NCBI GenBank assembly: GCA_963677215.1
Contig: OY781919.1
Location: forward strand, 2,294,001 to 2,358,000
Length of the DNA: 64,000 bases
Source: G963676795 sp963677215
Lineage (GTDB): Bacteria > Desulfobacterota > Desulfuromonadia > Desulfuromonadales > Geopsychrobacteraceae
Direction of reading: 5' to 3'
Shown: positions 1-7,681 of the stretch, in pieces
Numbering within the stretch: the stretch's first letter is position 1
Layout: each line of letters opens with the position of its first letter
Translations under genes and position numbers: made by a program
The notes under the pieces: model-generated
Seen by the model: the letters and a program-made list of their open reading frames with translations, nothing else
The model's database searches: none
Told to the model about the DNA's origin: nothing

Positions 1-146
1 TCCCTGATCAGACCCTGGAGAGGATCGAACATAGTTAAATTGCGTATCAAATTCATTGACGAGTGTGGAGGGGGGTTCACTGTCGTGTTGACGGATGACG
101 GCCTCCACTTATTCTGTAAACGTGGTTGAGGAGGTTAAGTCGTAAA

Positions 147-1631
147 ATGTCGAGTCCAATTATCTACGCAGCAATTTATTTCATCATTGTTGTCTTCGGG
201 TCGTGTTTTTACTTCCGGGGCAAAGTCAAGAACGTTGATGACTTCACGACAGGTGGTAAGACACTGAAATGGTACATGGTTGCTTCCGGTCTGGCGCTGA
301 TTCCGCTCGGTTCCGGTCACACCATGAACCTCTGGGAAGCATCTGCTGGTCTGGGTGCCGGTGTTCTGTTCTGGCCGGTTATCGTCGGTGGTATCTTTCT
401 GCCTCTGGCTACCCTGTGGTTCGGTCCATGGCTGCGCGAGCTGGATGTTCAGACCTTTCCGGAATCTCTGGAAATGCAGTTCGGTCCTGCCATGGGTTAC
501 CTCAACGGCGCCGTAAATACCGCAACCTGGACCGGTATCTGTATGGGTGAAACCCTGGCAACCGGTGGTGCGATCTACGGTCTGACCGGTGGAGCCATTC
601 CTTTCAAGCCTTGGTGTATCATCATCGCTTTCGTGCTGATCATCGTTTACGTTATCTTCGGTGGTGTTCTGCAGTTCTCCGTCGTCAGTACCGTTAATGC
701 AACCGTCATGATCATCGGTTCCTACGCTGCTCTGCTGCTGACTGGTGGCTGGCTGACCGCTAACGCTATGGGTTGGGCTGGTGTTGCTGAGTACTACACC
801 TCTCTGGATCAGGCTTGGAGACTGGAAATCTTCCGTTTCTCTCCTGACCTGTTCTTCCAGATCATTATCCCTGTTGCTGTTTTGCACATCACTGCGGCTG
901 CCGTTACCCAGGGTGTTTACATTCCGATCTTTGCTGCCAAATCAACTCAGGAAGTCCGTAAGGCAACCTTCCTGGCTGCGATGGTCAACGGTATGGCCTC
1001 TTTCCCATGGGTTCTGATGGCTATGGCTGCCATGACCATTCCTTCCATCGCTGCCGGTGGTGCCAAGCTGTCGGTCATCAATCACGCGATCCAGAACCTG
1101 CCGGCGCCGATTGTCGGCCTGCTGATGGTCTGTCTGCTCGCTGCAACACTGTCGACCGGTTCCAGCGTTATGCTGGGTAACGCCACCGTTATCATCGACG
1201 TTATCCTCAAGCGTGCCTGCTTCCCGAACATGACCCCGGAGACCCAGTTCAAGCTGATGCGTCCGATGGTTGTCGTCTGTGGTCTGCTGGCCTGTGTTCC
1301 GGCACTTTTCGCACCGATGATCTTCCCGATCTTCCTCTGGTGTTTCTCCTTCGGGATTCCGATCTTCTTCGTCTGGTTGGCCGGTATGGTCTGGAAGTGC
1401 AGCAAGTCTGCTGCCTGGATCACTATCCTGGTCTCTTATGTCGTCAACTTTGTCTGGACATTTGCAACCCCAAGCTGGGCACCAGGTCCTTTCGCTCTGA
1501 ACATGTATCCGGTTACCGTTATCTCTCTGGTTCTGGTTATCGTTCTGAATGCGGTTCTGCCAGGAGAGGCTGCTCTGATGAAGCGTCATCGTGCCGGCCT
1601 GCTCAACAAAGACGTAGCAAAAGCTGCTTAA
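147..1631 (+). CDS. Sodium:solute symporter (SSS) family permease
   Basis: Predicted inner-membrane Na+-coupled symporter of about 494 residues with some 13 hydrophobic segments, the normal size for the SSS family. The N-terminus has the family layout: a first membrane helix, then a charged loop with DDFTTGGKTLKWYMVASG, then LGSGHTMNLWEASAGLG. The substrate cannot be read from the sequence; organic acids are common in SSS members of this group. The start is placed at ATG 147, 12 bases after an AGGAGG at 129-134; an upstream in-frame TTG would contain that Shine-Dalgarno site and is unlikely. Two very short membrane-protein genes follow closely and probably share the transcript, which ends at the hairpin near 1962-1992. 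A Crp/Fnr regulator lies just downstream. Confidence 0.88.
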   Translation: MSSPIIYAAIYFIIVVFGSCFYFRGKVKNVDDFTTGGKTLKWYMVASGLALIPLGSGHTMNLWEASAGLGAGVLFWPVIVGGIFLPLATLWFGPWLRELDVQTFPESLEMQFGPAMGYLNGAVNTATWTGICMGETLATGGAIYGLTGGAIPFKPWCIIIAFVLIIVYVIFGGVLQFSVVSTVNATVMIIGSYAALLLTGGWLTANAMGWAGVAEYYTSLDQAWRLEIFRFSPDLFFQIIIPVAVLHITAAAVTQGVYIPIFAAKSTQEVRKATFLAAMVNGMASFPWVLMAMAAMTIPSIAAGGAKLSVINHAIQNLPAPIVGLLMVCLLAATLSTGSSVMLGNATVIIDVILKRACFPNMTPETQFKLMRPMVVVCGLLACVPALFAPMIFPIFLWCFSFGIPIFFVWLAGMVWKCSKSAAWITILVSYVVNFVWTFATPSWAPGPFALNMYPVTVISLVLVIVLNAVLPGEAALMKRHRAGLLNKDVAKAA

Positions 1632-1654
1632 ATCGACTGATAGGAGATTGCAAT

Positions 1655-1762
1655 ATGTGGGTATGGTCATTGTTTATTCAAGAATTTCTGATGGCTGTCG
1701 TTTTCAGTGGCATTGTCTACGTCATCTGGAAGCTTACCAGCAGCAACGGTAAGTGGTGGTAA
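1655..1762 (+). CDS. 35-residue single-span membrane protein, probable symporter accessory subunit
   Basis: A 35-residue ORF preceded by TAGGAG and starting 24 bases after the symporter stop. It begins MWVWSLFIQEFLMAVVFSG, forms one hydrophobic helix and ends with a polar, aromatic tail (KWW). Its size, single span and position match the tiny accessory proteins known beside secondary transporters, such as MetS of NSS transporters. The accessory role is an inference from context; no catalytic motif exists. It is too short for most gene finders. Confidence 0.7.
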   Translation: MWVWSLFIQEFLMAVVFSGIVYVIWKLTSSNGKWW

Positions 1763-1789
1763 TTTCATTCCTGCTAAAAGGAGTTTATA

Positions 1790-1894
1790 ATGGGTAAAGC
1801 TGAATTGCTCGTTGCGGCCTACATCTGCTGTATCATGCTGGTGCTTGGCGGCATGGCCCTGATCGGTACGCTGGTCAACAAGGCAAAGAAATAG
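1790..1894 (+). CDS. 34-residue single-span membrane protein, second symporter-linked microprotein
   Basis: A 34-residue ORF with a good AAAGGAG site eight bases before ATG 1790. The sequence begins MGKAELLVAAYICCIMLVLG, gives one membrane helix, and ends in a Lys-rich tail (NKAKK), which by the positive-inside rule predicts a cytoplasmic C-terminus. It lies 27 bases after the previous microprotein and ahead of a strong terminator, so the symporter and both microproteins form a three-gene unit. Function unknown; a role in assembly or regulation of the symporter is inferred from position only. Confidence 0.7.
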   Translation: MGKAELLVAAYICCIMLVLGGMALIGTLVNKAKK

Positions 1895-1961
1895 TCGTTA
1901 CCAAGGTGACGAAATATTGCTGACGCTGAACGAATGTTCGGTAGGCAGTGACTGAAAATCG

Positions 1962-2000
1962 ACTCCCGACTACATATTTTGTGGTCGGGAGTTTCTTTTA
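1962..2000 (+). terminator. Rho-independent terminator of the symporter unit
   Basis: Inverted repeat: 12-base arms at 1962-1973 and 1981-1992 (one G-T pair, ACTCCCGAC core) around the loop ATATTTT, followed by a T-rich run. Confidence 0.85.
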
Positions 2001-2095
2001 TTTGCGGGGTTGGTGTAGATTGTTCCCCAGTTTAGCCATATTTGATATTTTTTACGAAAGCCTCTGCAATGCCGTGAAGAATATGGAGATGTTTA

Positions 2096-2767
2096 ATGCA
2101 TATCATCCATCACTATGACGAGTTGTGCAGTGTCGGTGAGCGACTGGAGCTGCCCAAGGGGGTCTGTCTCCAGGATATGGTGCCGCCGGGGGAGAATAGC
2201 GTCTTCCTGCTGGAGGAAGGTGTCTGTGCTGCAACCAAGATGACCGAGAGCGGTGGCGAACGGACCTTCACCTATTTTACGCCACGCTGGCTGTTCAGTA
2301 TCGTTCCTCTCTATCTTCAGGAATATGCCGATGAGGAGTGGGAGGTGCAGTACTATACGCGCACGCCCTGCAGTTTGTATCGTATCGCGGCCGATCAGTT
2401 CGATGCGATGGTGGAGCAATATCCGCTATTGGCGAAAACCGTCATGAAGGTTCTCTCCTACAACCTCGTTCGCATCCAGTCCAACTTTTTTGATCGGGAG
2501 GATCTGCCGGCCTTCTTGCGGGTCTGCAAGGTGTTGCTGGAGCTTGATACCGGTGAGGGAATCGCCCCCTTTTTCACTGCTGAAGAGCTGGGCAGCTTCA
2601 TCGGGGCCCATTCGGTCACTGTGGCCAAGATCATTGTTCAGCTGAAAAAGCATGGCTTTGTCGGTCGTCGTAACCGCCGTTTGTTTGTCGATGACAGAAG
2701 TGGTCTGACCCGCGTCCTCAAGGAGCGGATTATCCTCAACTATTATCAGAACCCCGGCGAATCCTGA
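2096..2767 (+). CDS. Crp/Fnr-family transcriptional regulator
   Basis: A 223-residue protein with the two-domain Crp/Fnr plan: an N-terminal cyclic-nucleotide-binding-type beta barrel (about residues 10-115), a long dimer helix (about 115-140) and a C-terminal winged helix-turn-helix (about 155-205, including FTAEELGSFIGAHSVTVAKI). No Cys cluster of the Fnr iron-sulfur type is present in the N-terminus, so it is not a classical oxygen sensor; the effector is unknown. It sits on the same strand about 100 bases after the symporter terminator, and regulation of that unit is plausible but unproven. ATG 2096 follows a GGAG site. Confidence 0.82.
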   Translation: MHIIHHYDELCSVGERLELPKGVCLQDMVPPGENSVFLLEEGVCAATKMTESGGERTFTYFTPRWLFSIVPLYLQEYADEEWEVQYYTRTPCSLYRIAADQFDAMVEQYPLLAKTVMKVLSYNLVRIQSNFFDREDLPAFLRVCKVLLELDTGEGIAPFFTAEELGSFIGAHSVTVAKIIVQLKKHGFVGRRNRRLFVDDRSGLTRVLKERIILNYYQNPGES

Positions 2768-2817
2768 CCGCAGGGTATTCCCGGCAGGGCATGATCGGGG
2801 TGGTGGAAAGCTATCTG

Positions 2818-3606
2818 TCAGAGTGGATAGCGGAAGGTCTGGCCATCATAGGCCAGGTTGATGCCGTCCGGAAGTTCTCTGTCGTGGCGGTCATGATCGA
2901 CGTCGTGGGCGATATGGGTCAGCAGGGTCTGCTCGGCCCCGATCTGCTGTGCCATCTTGATCGATTCCGGGATGCAGAAATGGGTCGGATGGGGATTGAA
3001 GCGCAGTCCGTCGAGAATCAGCAGTTTCAGACCTTTGAGCATTTGCAGCGAATCTTCGGGAATCGCGTTGCAGTCGGTCAGGTAGGCAACGGGACCGCAG
3101 CGATAGCCGTAGCTTGACATGTGGCCGTGCTTGATGGGGATCGGTATGATTTCCATCCGGCCGATGGTGACCGGCCCCCTCAGTGGCTGCAGGACCAGAT
3201 TGGGCAGGTAGCCGTAATTCTCTTCGTCATCAAAGATATAGCAGAATGATTGTTCGATATGCTGCAGGGTCTCCTCTGAGCCGTACAGGGGGATTGGTGT
3301 CTTGCCCTTGTGGTTGAAGGCGCGCAGGTCGTCGATACCGTGAACATGGTCGGCATGACCATGGGTGTAGAAGACGGCATCGACCTGCCGGATATGGGCG
3401 CGTAGGGCCTGGTGACGAAGATCCGGAGAGGTATCGATCAGGATGCTTTTGTCACCGTCCGAAAGCAGGGCGCTGCAGCGGGTGCGGCGATTGTGGCGGT
3501 TATGGTCGATCGCTGAGCGACAGACGGGACAGTCGCAGCCGACAACTGGGATTCCGGTGCTGGTTCCTGTTCCGAGCAGGGTTATGGTAAGAAACTGCTG
3601 TTGCAT
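2818..3606 (-). CDS. MBL-fold metallohydrolase, PhnP-like phosphodiesterase family
   Basis: 262 residues, close to PhnP length. Residues 8-22 (TLLGTGTSTGIPVVG) are followed by CDCPVC at 24-29, the Cys-rich zinc site seen in PhnP-type enzymes. The metallo-beta-lactamase motif THGHADHVHGIDDLR lies at 81-95, with further metal-ligand candidates in IKHGHMSSYG, LTDCN and LLTHIAHD. PhnP cleaves phosphoribosyl 1,2-cyclic phosphate in phosphonate breakdown, but no other phn genes are nearby, so the substrate here is open; a general cyclic phosphodiesterase role is likely. It is transcribed toward the Crp/Fnr gene. Confidence 0.82.
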   Translation of the reverse strand: MQQQFLTITLLGTGTSTGIPVVGCDCPVCRSAIDHNRHNRRTRCSALLSDGDKSILIDTSPDLRHQALRAHIRQVDAVFYTHGHADHVHGIDDLRAFNHKGKTPIPLYGSEETLQHIEQSFCYIFDDEENYGYLPNLVLQPLRGPVTIGRMEIIPIPIKHGHMSSYGYRCGPVAYLTDCNAIPEDSLQMLKGLKLLILDGLRFNPHPTHFCIPESIKMAQQIGAEQTLLTHIAHDVDHDRHDRELPDGINLAYDGQTFRYPL

Positions 3607-3747
3607 CCTGTGTGGCCGTTGTGTAAGAGTTGATGCGGTATTGCTTCAATTTACACTTTGCTTTCGGACCAGACAATAGTAGATTTCCTCAAGAGGCTTT
3701 ATATCGTTTGGCACATGTTTTAGTTTTGTTCCCAGGGATGCGTTGAT

Positions 3748-3909
3748 ATGACCGAAAAGAGTAAGGAACAGTTGAATCGGCTCTGTTGTCATTGTATCCG
3801 TCACTGCAAGCAGCCGGAGAGCATTGTCATGCTCGAATGTCCGCGCTACCAGCCCCGTCCGTTCAAATCTGAAGAACTGAATTTCCGGCAGCTCGATCTG
3901 TTTTCCTGA
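3748..3909 (+). CDS. 53-residue Cys-rich conserved-type protein
   Basis: A short ORF starting MTEKSKEQLNRLCCHCIRHC with five Cys in two groups (CCHCIRHC at 13-20 and C31 in LECPRYQPRP). The spacing suggests a small metal-binding (Zn or Fe-S) knuckle. An AGGGA lies upstream of ATG 3748. The start is kept although the opposite strand has a longer ORF (3646-3930), because that one lacks recognisable features and this one has a strongly structured Cys pattern. It diverges from the PhnP-like gene. I do not recognise a named family. Confidence 0.6.
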   Translation: MTEKSKEQLNRLCCHCIRHCKQPESIVMLECPRYQPRPFKSEELNFRQLDLFS

Positions 3910-3960
3910 AAAGTACCCTGCTGACCTCATAAATTAAGGCATACAGCGTACTGACTTCGT

Positions 3961-5076
3961 TCAGGCAATAAACTGTTTCAGGAAATCTTTGACGTAAGGC
4001 ACGAACTTCTCCGGTTCGACAAGGAAGGAGTCATGTCCATAGTCCGACTGGATCAGGTGGTAGTCCACCTGTTTGTTCAGGCGTTTCAGTTCGCTGACCA
4101 GGTTCTCGGTCTGTTCCGGCCGGTAGAGCCAGTCCGAACTGAAGGCAAACCACAATGACGGACAGCTGATCCGTTCGAGAGCTTCGCTCAGGGAGTCGAA
4201 GTTCCAGGCGATGTCGAACAGGTCGAGGGCTTTCGACAGATAGAGGAAGGAGTTGGTGTCGAAATGATCGACGAAATTTCCTCCGTTGTAGTCGAGATAG
4301 CGTTCGATCTCAAACTGGCCGAAGAAGTCGAACATTCCGTCGCGGAGCGAGAAGCGTCGGTCGAATTTCAGCTGCATCGACTTGTCGGACAAAAAAGAGA
4401 TATGGCCGACCGCACGGGCCAGGGAGAGGCCGTCTGTCGGCGGATGCTCTAGCTGGTAATTGCCCTTTTTCCACAGCGGGTCATTGAAGACTGCCTTGCG
4501 CGCCAGGGCGTTGAGAGCGATCGCCATAGGGGAGGTTCTGCCGGTCCCGGCAATCGGGATGATCGATCTGACGAATTCAGGGTAGAGGACTCCCCACTCG
4601 AGGGTCTGCATGGCGCCCATCGACCCGCCTATAACTGCGGCCAGAGAGGGGATGCTCAGGTGGTCGAGCAGCAGCTTCTGGGCCCGGACCATGTCGCGAA
4701 TCATGATGACCGGGAAATTCAGCCGGTAAGGGCGCCTGGTTCTGGGATTGATGCTGGCCGGTCCGGTTGAGCCTTTGCAGGAACCGATGACATTGGTGCA
4801 GATCACGAAAAAATGGTCAGTATCCAGGGCTTTGCCGGGCCCGATCATATGATCCCACCAACCTGGTTTGCGTTCGTCAAGATCGTGATAGCCTGCGGCA
4901 TGAGCATCGCCGGTCCAGGCGTGAGCGGCAAGTATGACATTCGACCTGTCGGCGTTCAGGGTGCCGTATGTCTCATACGCCAGGGTCAGGGGGCCGAGCA
5001 GTCGACCACTTTCCAGCTGTAATTCAACATCGAGTTCGGCGTATTCAGTTTTGACCAGACCGACACTGTTTTCCAA
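3961..5076 (-). CDS. metX: Homoserine O-acetyltransferase
   Basis: Transfers acetyl from acetyl-CoA to L-homoserine, the committed step of methionine synthesis by the acetylation route. Alpha/beta-hydrolase fold of 371 residues, normal for MetX. Visible: the nucleophile elbow GGSMGAMQTLEWG, an Asp in FSSDWLYRPEQTEN and the C-terminal catalytic His in YGHDSFLVE. The open frame runs 68 codons further upstream, but that stretch is the riboswitch and its terminator, so it is leader RNA and not protein. The best start is TTG 5076, with AAGGA about ten bases before it, giving LENSVGLVKTEYAELDVELQ (translated with initiator Met). Expression is controlled by the SAM riboswitch. Confidence 0.92.
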   Translation of the reverse strand: MENSVGLVKTEYAELDVELQLESGRLLGPLTLAYETYGTLNADRSNVILAAHAWTGDAHAAGYHDLDERKPGWWDHMIGPGKALDTDHFFVICTNVIGSCKGSTGPASINPRTRRPYRLNFPVIMIRDMVRAQKLLLDHLSIPSLAAVIGGSMGAMQTLEWGVLYPEFVRSIIPIAGTGRTSPMAIALNALARKAVFNDPLWKKGNYQLEHPPTDGLSLARAVGHISFLSDKSMQLKFDRRFSLRDGMFDFFGQFEIERYLDYNGGNFVDHFDTNSFLYLSKALDLFDIAWNFDSLSEALERISCPSLWFAFSSDWLYRPEQTENLVSELKRLNKQVDYHLIQSDYGHDSFLVEPEKFVPYVKDFLKQFIA

Positions 5077-5102
5077 CGCAGCTTCCTTCGCGTCCAAAAG
5101 GC

Positions 5103-5131
5103 AAAAAAAAAAGACCTCTACGGGAGAGGCC
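5103..5131 (-). terminator. Intrinsic terminator of the metX SAM riboswitch
   Basis: On the minus strand, a 7-bp stem (5125-5131 with 5113-5119, one G-U) with loop CCCGT is followed by ten U residues, 27 bases before the TTG start of metX. It lies right after the aptamer and is the expression platform for SAM-dependent attenuation. Confidence 0.85.
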
Positions 5132-5174
5132 TTCTGATACGTGAACTGAGTATCTTTTGACCGTCCCCATCTGC

Positions 5175-5290
5175 CCCTGATGATATCGCTACCAGGGCAG
5201 GAATTGGCACCAGACGGCTTCTCTTTGGAGTGAAACCCGGTTGCCGTGGCTTCAAAGGGCCTTATCCCTCCACCACTCATGATAAAGACG
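5175..5290 (-). promoter_or_regulatory. SAM-I (S-box) riboswitch aptamer
   Basis: Read on the minus strand, the leader shows the S-box core in order: GAGTGGTGGAGGGATAAGGC, CCTTTGAAGCCACGGCAACC, then GGTGCCAATTCCTGCCC and a closing GATATCATC segment. These are the P2/P3/P4 core elements of SAM-I. It precedes metX and an intrinsic terminator, so high S-adenosylmethionine should stop transcription before the coding region. The exact P1 ends are approximate. Confidence 0.9.
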
Positions 5291-5482
5291 TTGCTTGACC
5301 TGAGTCAGGTCAAATGTTTGTGGACTCTAGCCCAGTCATTTCTCTTTGTCAATGAATCTTAGATTGTGTCGGCTATGAAATAGTGAGATGGTGATTAAAA
5401 AGTATACAGCGCTGTCTATTATTTGTTCAGGTTGTTGTATTGTGATGGCCTAAGTGGTTAAAATCTGGTCGGCAAAATAATC

Positions 5483-5499
5483 GGCACGGGACTTGAATG
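5483..5499 (+). promoter_or_regulatory. Weak sigma-54-like promoter candidate for amt
   Basis: GGCAC, five bases, then TTGA stands about 80 bases before the ammonium channel start. It resembles the -24/-12 consensus but has GA where GC is expected, so it may be a weak site or chance. Confidence 0.25.
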
Positions 5500-5574
5500 C
5501 AACTACCGGTTCGATATTCAACGAGGCGACAATGTTGTCGCACACAGCAAATCAATGACGAGGAGGTCTTGATA

Positions 5575-6789
5575 ATGGAAGCTTCTGTGGATGCTCTGCG
5601 CCATAGCGGGGATGTTCTGTTTTTGCTCTTGGGGGCTGTCATGGTTTTCGCCATGCATGCAGGTTTTGCTTTTCTTGAGGTTGGAACTGTTCGCCGTAAA
5701 AGTCAGGTCAATGCTTTTGTAAAAATCCTCTCTGACTGGTCAGTTTCGACAGTTGTCTATTTTCTGGTTGGTTATCCGATCTCCTACGGAGTCCATTTCT
5801 TTGTTTCCGCCCATGATCTGCTCGGCGGCAATCAGGGCTATGAGCTTGTCCGGTTCTTTTTTCTACTCTGTTTTGCCGCCTGTATCCCGGCCATCATCTC
5901 CGGTGGTATTGCCGAGCGTGCCAAATTCTGGCCGCAGGTTGTCGCCGGTGCCATCTTTGCCGGAATTTCATATCCGATTTTTGAATCGCTGATCTGGGGC
6001 CAGAACAGCGGCGCCCTGCAGGGCTTTTTTGAGTCCACTTTCGGGGCTCAGTTTCATGACTTTGCCGGGAGTGTTGTTGTGCACTCTCTTGGTGGTTGGC
6101 TGGCTCTTCCGGCTGTGCTGGTTCTGGGACCACGGATGGGACGTTTCGTCCGGGGCCGCAGCCAGGCGATTCCGATCAGTAATATCCCGTTTCTTGCCCT
6201 CGGCAGCTGGATTCTTGCAGTCGGTTGGTTCGGTTTTAACGTGATGAGTGCCCAGAGCCTGGAAGGGGTTTCGGGGCTGGTCGCTGTCAATTCTCTGGCC
6301 GCCATGGTCGGCGGAGTGCTGTTTGCCCTGGTTGCCAGCCGCAATGACCCCGGCTTTGTTCACAACGGCGCCCTTGCCGGTCTGATTGCCGTCTGTGCCG
6401 GTTCTGACCTGATGCATCCGATCGGATCCTTCTTTGTCGGAGGCATCGGTTCGCTGATCTTCGTCTACGGCTTCCAGATTGAGCAGGAAAAGTTGAAGAT
6501 TGACGATGTTCTCGGCGTCTGGCCGTTGCACGGGGTGGTCGGTACCTGGGGGGGCATTGCTGCCGGGATCTTTGGCCTGGAGTCGCTCGGCGGTCTGGGT
6601 GGCGTCTCCTTTATCAGTCAACTGGCGGGGTCGGTCATGGCTCTGGTTTATGCGCTGGTCACCGGTTTTGTCGTCTACAAGGTCATTGACAAGGTCAAGG
6701 GCATTCGTCTGGGCGATGAGCAGGAATTCACTGGTCCTGACCTGAGTATCCATCAGATCAATGCTTATCCGGAAGAAACTGTTAAATAA
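5575..6789 (+). CDS. amt: Ammonium transporter (Amt family)
   Basis: A 404-residue inner-membrane ammonium channel with about 11 membrane helices. The twin pore histidines of the family are visible in HDFAGSVVVHSLGGW and in WPLHGVVGTWGG. The N-terminus (GDVLFLLLGAVMVFAMHAGF) matches the family. The start is ATG 5575 with AGGAGG ending nine bases upstream; the 26 upstream in-frame codons lack a better site. No P-II (glnK) gene is adjacent, unlike many amt loci. A terminator follows at about 6883-6923. Confidence 0.92.
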   Translation: MEASVDALRHSGDVLFLLLGAVMVFAMHAGFAFLEVGTVRRKSQVNAFVKILSDWSVSTVVYFLVGYPISYGVHFFVSAHDLLGGNQGYELVRFFFLLCFAACIPAIISGGIAERAKFWPQVVAGAIFAGISYPIFESLIWGQNSGALQGFFESTFGAQFHDFAGSVVVHSLGGWLALPAVLVLGPRMGRFVRGRSQAIPISNIPFLALGSWILAVGWFGFNVMSAQSLEGVSGLVAVNSLAAMVGGVLFALVASRNDPGFVHNGALAGLIAVCAGSDLMHPIGSFFVGGIGSLIFVYGFQIEQEKLKIDDVLGVWPLHGVVGTWGGIAAGIFGLESLGGLGGVSFISQLAGSVMALVYALVTGFVVYKVIDKVKGIRLGDEQEFTGPDLSIHQINAYPEETVK

Positions 6790-6882
6790 AATTAATTTCC
6801 GCTCGATTTGACGTCTCGGTTTTACATAGTAGACTTCACTTAACTCGTTATTTGCAGGGGGCTGTGGCAACCCTCTGTTTTC

Positions 6883-6925
6883 CCCTGGACGTCCTATCCC
6901 TCCTGGACTCCAGGGTTTTTTTTGT
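6883..6925 (+). terminator. Probable terminator after amt
   Basis: Two alternative stems can form with TCCAGGG at 6909-6915 (CCCTGGA at 6883-6889, or the nearer CCTGG), followed by eight T residues. Confidence 0.6.
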
Positions 6926-6954
6926 CCTCTGCTCCATGCATCTTTAAAATAATT

Positions 6955-7053
6955 CGGCTCTGCCCATCAGATGGGCAGAGCCGGAAAACTCCGCAAGCGG
7001 AGTTTGGCTGGGCATGAAAATAACATAAGGCCCGGTATTTACCGGGCCTTATG
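6955..7053. repeat. Array of three tandem perfect hairpins between amt and the Rrf2 gene
   Basis: Three unrelated inverted repeats stand in a row: a 13-bp stem 6955-6967/6971-6983 with a 3-base loop, a shorter one at about 6985-7004 (ACTCCGC/GCGGAGT), and a 13-bp stem 7024-7036/7041-7053 with a 4-base loop. The last probably serves as bidirectional terminator for the Rrf2 gene on the minus strand. Nothing codes here. Confidence 0.7.
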
Positions 7054-7080
7054 CTGAAGATGATAGGGGGGCTGCGACGC

Positions 7081-7524
7081 TTAACAGGCTTTGCAGGTTC
7101 TGAGTTTTTCCAGCTTTTGCTGCTGGCGTCTGGCCAGATCGCCGATTGAATGGCGTTTCAGAACAGTTGCCATGGATGTCTGGGCTTCGTCCCAGGCTTC
7201 ATGTGCGGCGCAATAGCTGTCCCGTTCGCAGCTGTGAGAATCGAGCAGGCAGTGGTTCAGCTTCAGGGTCCCTTCCTCTGCCTGAAGAATGTCGAGCAGG
7301 GTGATGTCGTCAGCTGATTTGGCCAGCAGGAATCCTCCGCCGACACCTCGTTGGGAGCTAACGATGCCTGCCTTGATCAGCGGCTGGAGAATCTTTGTCA
7401 GAAAGGCCGGTGTGATATCCTGGGTTTTGCAGATATCCTTTTTCAGGACAATGTCACCAGGGGGCTGTTGGGCGAGGTAGATGACAGTTCTGACGGCATA
7501 TTCGGTTGCACGAGTTATGACCAC
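7081..7524 (-). CDS. Rrf2-family transcriptional regulator with Fe-S cysteine triad
   Basis: 147 residues, typical of Rrf2 proteins. A winged helix-turn-helix covers about residues 1-75 (ATEYAVRTVIYLAQQ, PAFLTKILQPLIKAGIVSS, RGVGGGFLLAK). The effector loop holds three Cys in NHCLLDSHSCERDSYC (spacing CX6CX5C), close to the triad that binds [2Fe-2S] in IscR-like members. A redox or Fe-S-sensing role is expected. The start is GTG 7524, preceded by AAAGGAG. No isc genes are adjacent; the target may be the divergent gluQ or genes elsewhere. Confidence 0.87.
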   Translation of the reverse strand: MVITRATEYAVRTVIYLAQQPPGDIVLKKDICKTQDITPAFLTKILQPLIKAGIVSSQRGVGGGFLLAKSADDITLLDILQAEEGTLKLNHCLLDSHSCERDSYCAAHEAWDEAQTSMATVLKRHSIGDLARRQQQKLEKLRTCKAC

Positions 7525-7681
7525 TTTCGAACTCCTTTGTTTAAACGTAACTTTTGAGGTTATAAATACACCTGTGGGTGGAATATGTCAAACATCAAGC
7601 GTCCTGCCCCCGCTGAAAGGTGCTTGACAAGACCCGGCACTCCACTCATTCTCTAATGAATGATCTGCTCAGTTTCTTTGC

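Noticed and set aside
3646..3930. 94-residue minus-strand ORF
   Set aside because: No domain or motif; the opposite strand has a Cys-patterned ORF with a ribosome site.
5077..5280. N-terminal extension of the metX frame
   Set aside because: This stretch is the riboswitch and terminator; MetX length fits the TTG start.
5968..6870. 300-residue minus-strand ORF
   Set aside because: Antisense to amt; no family features.
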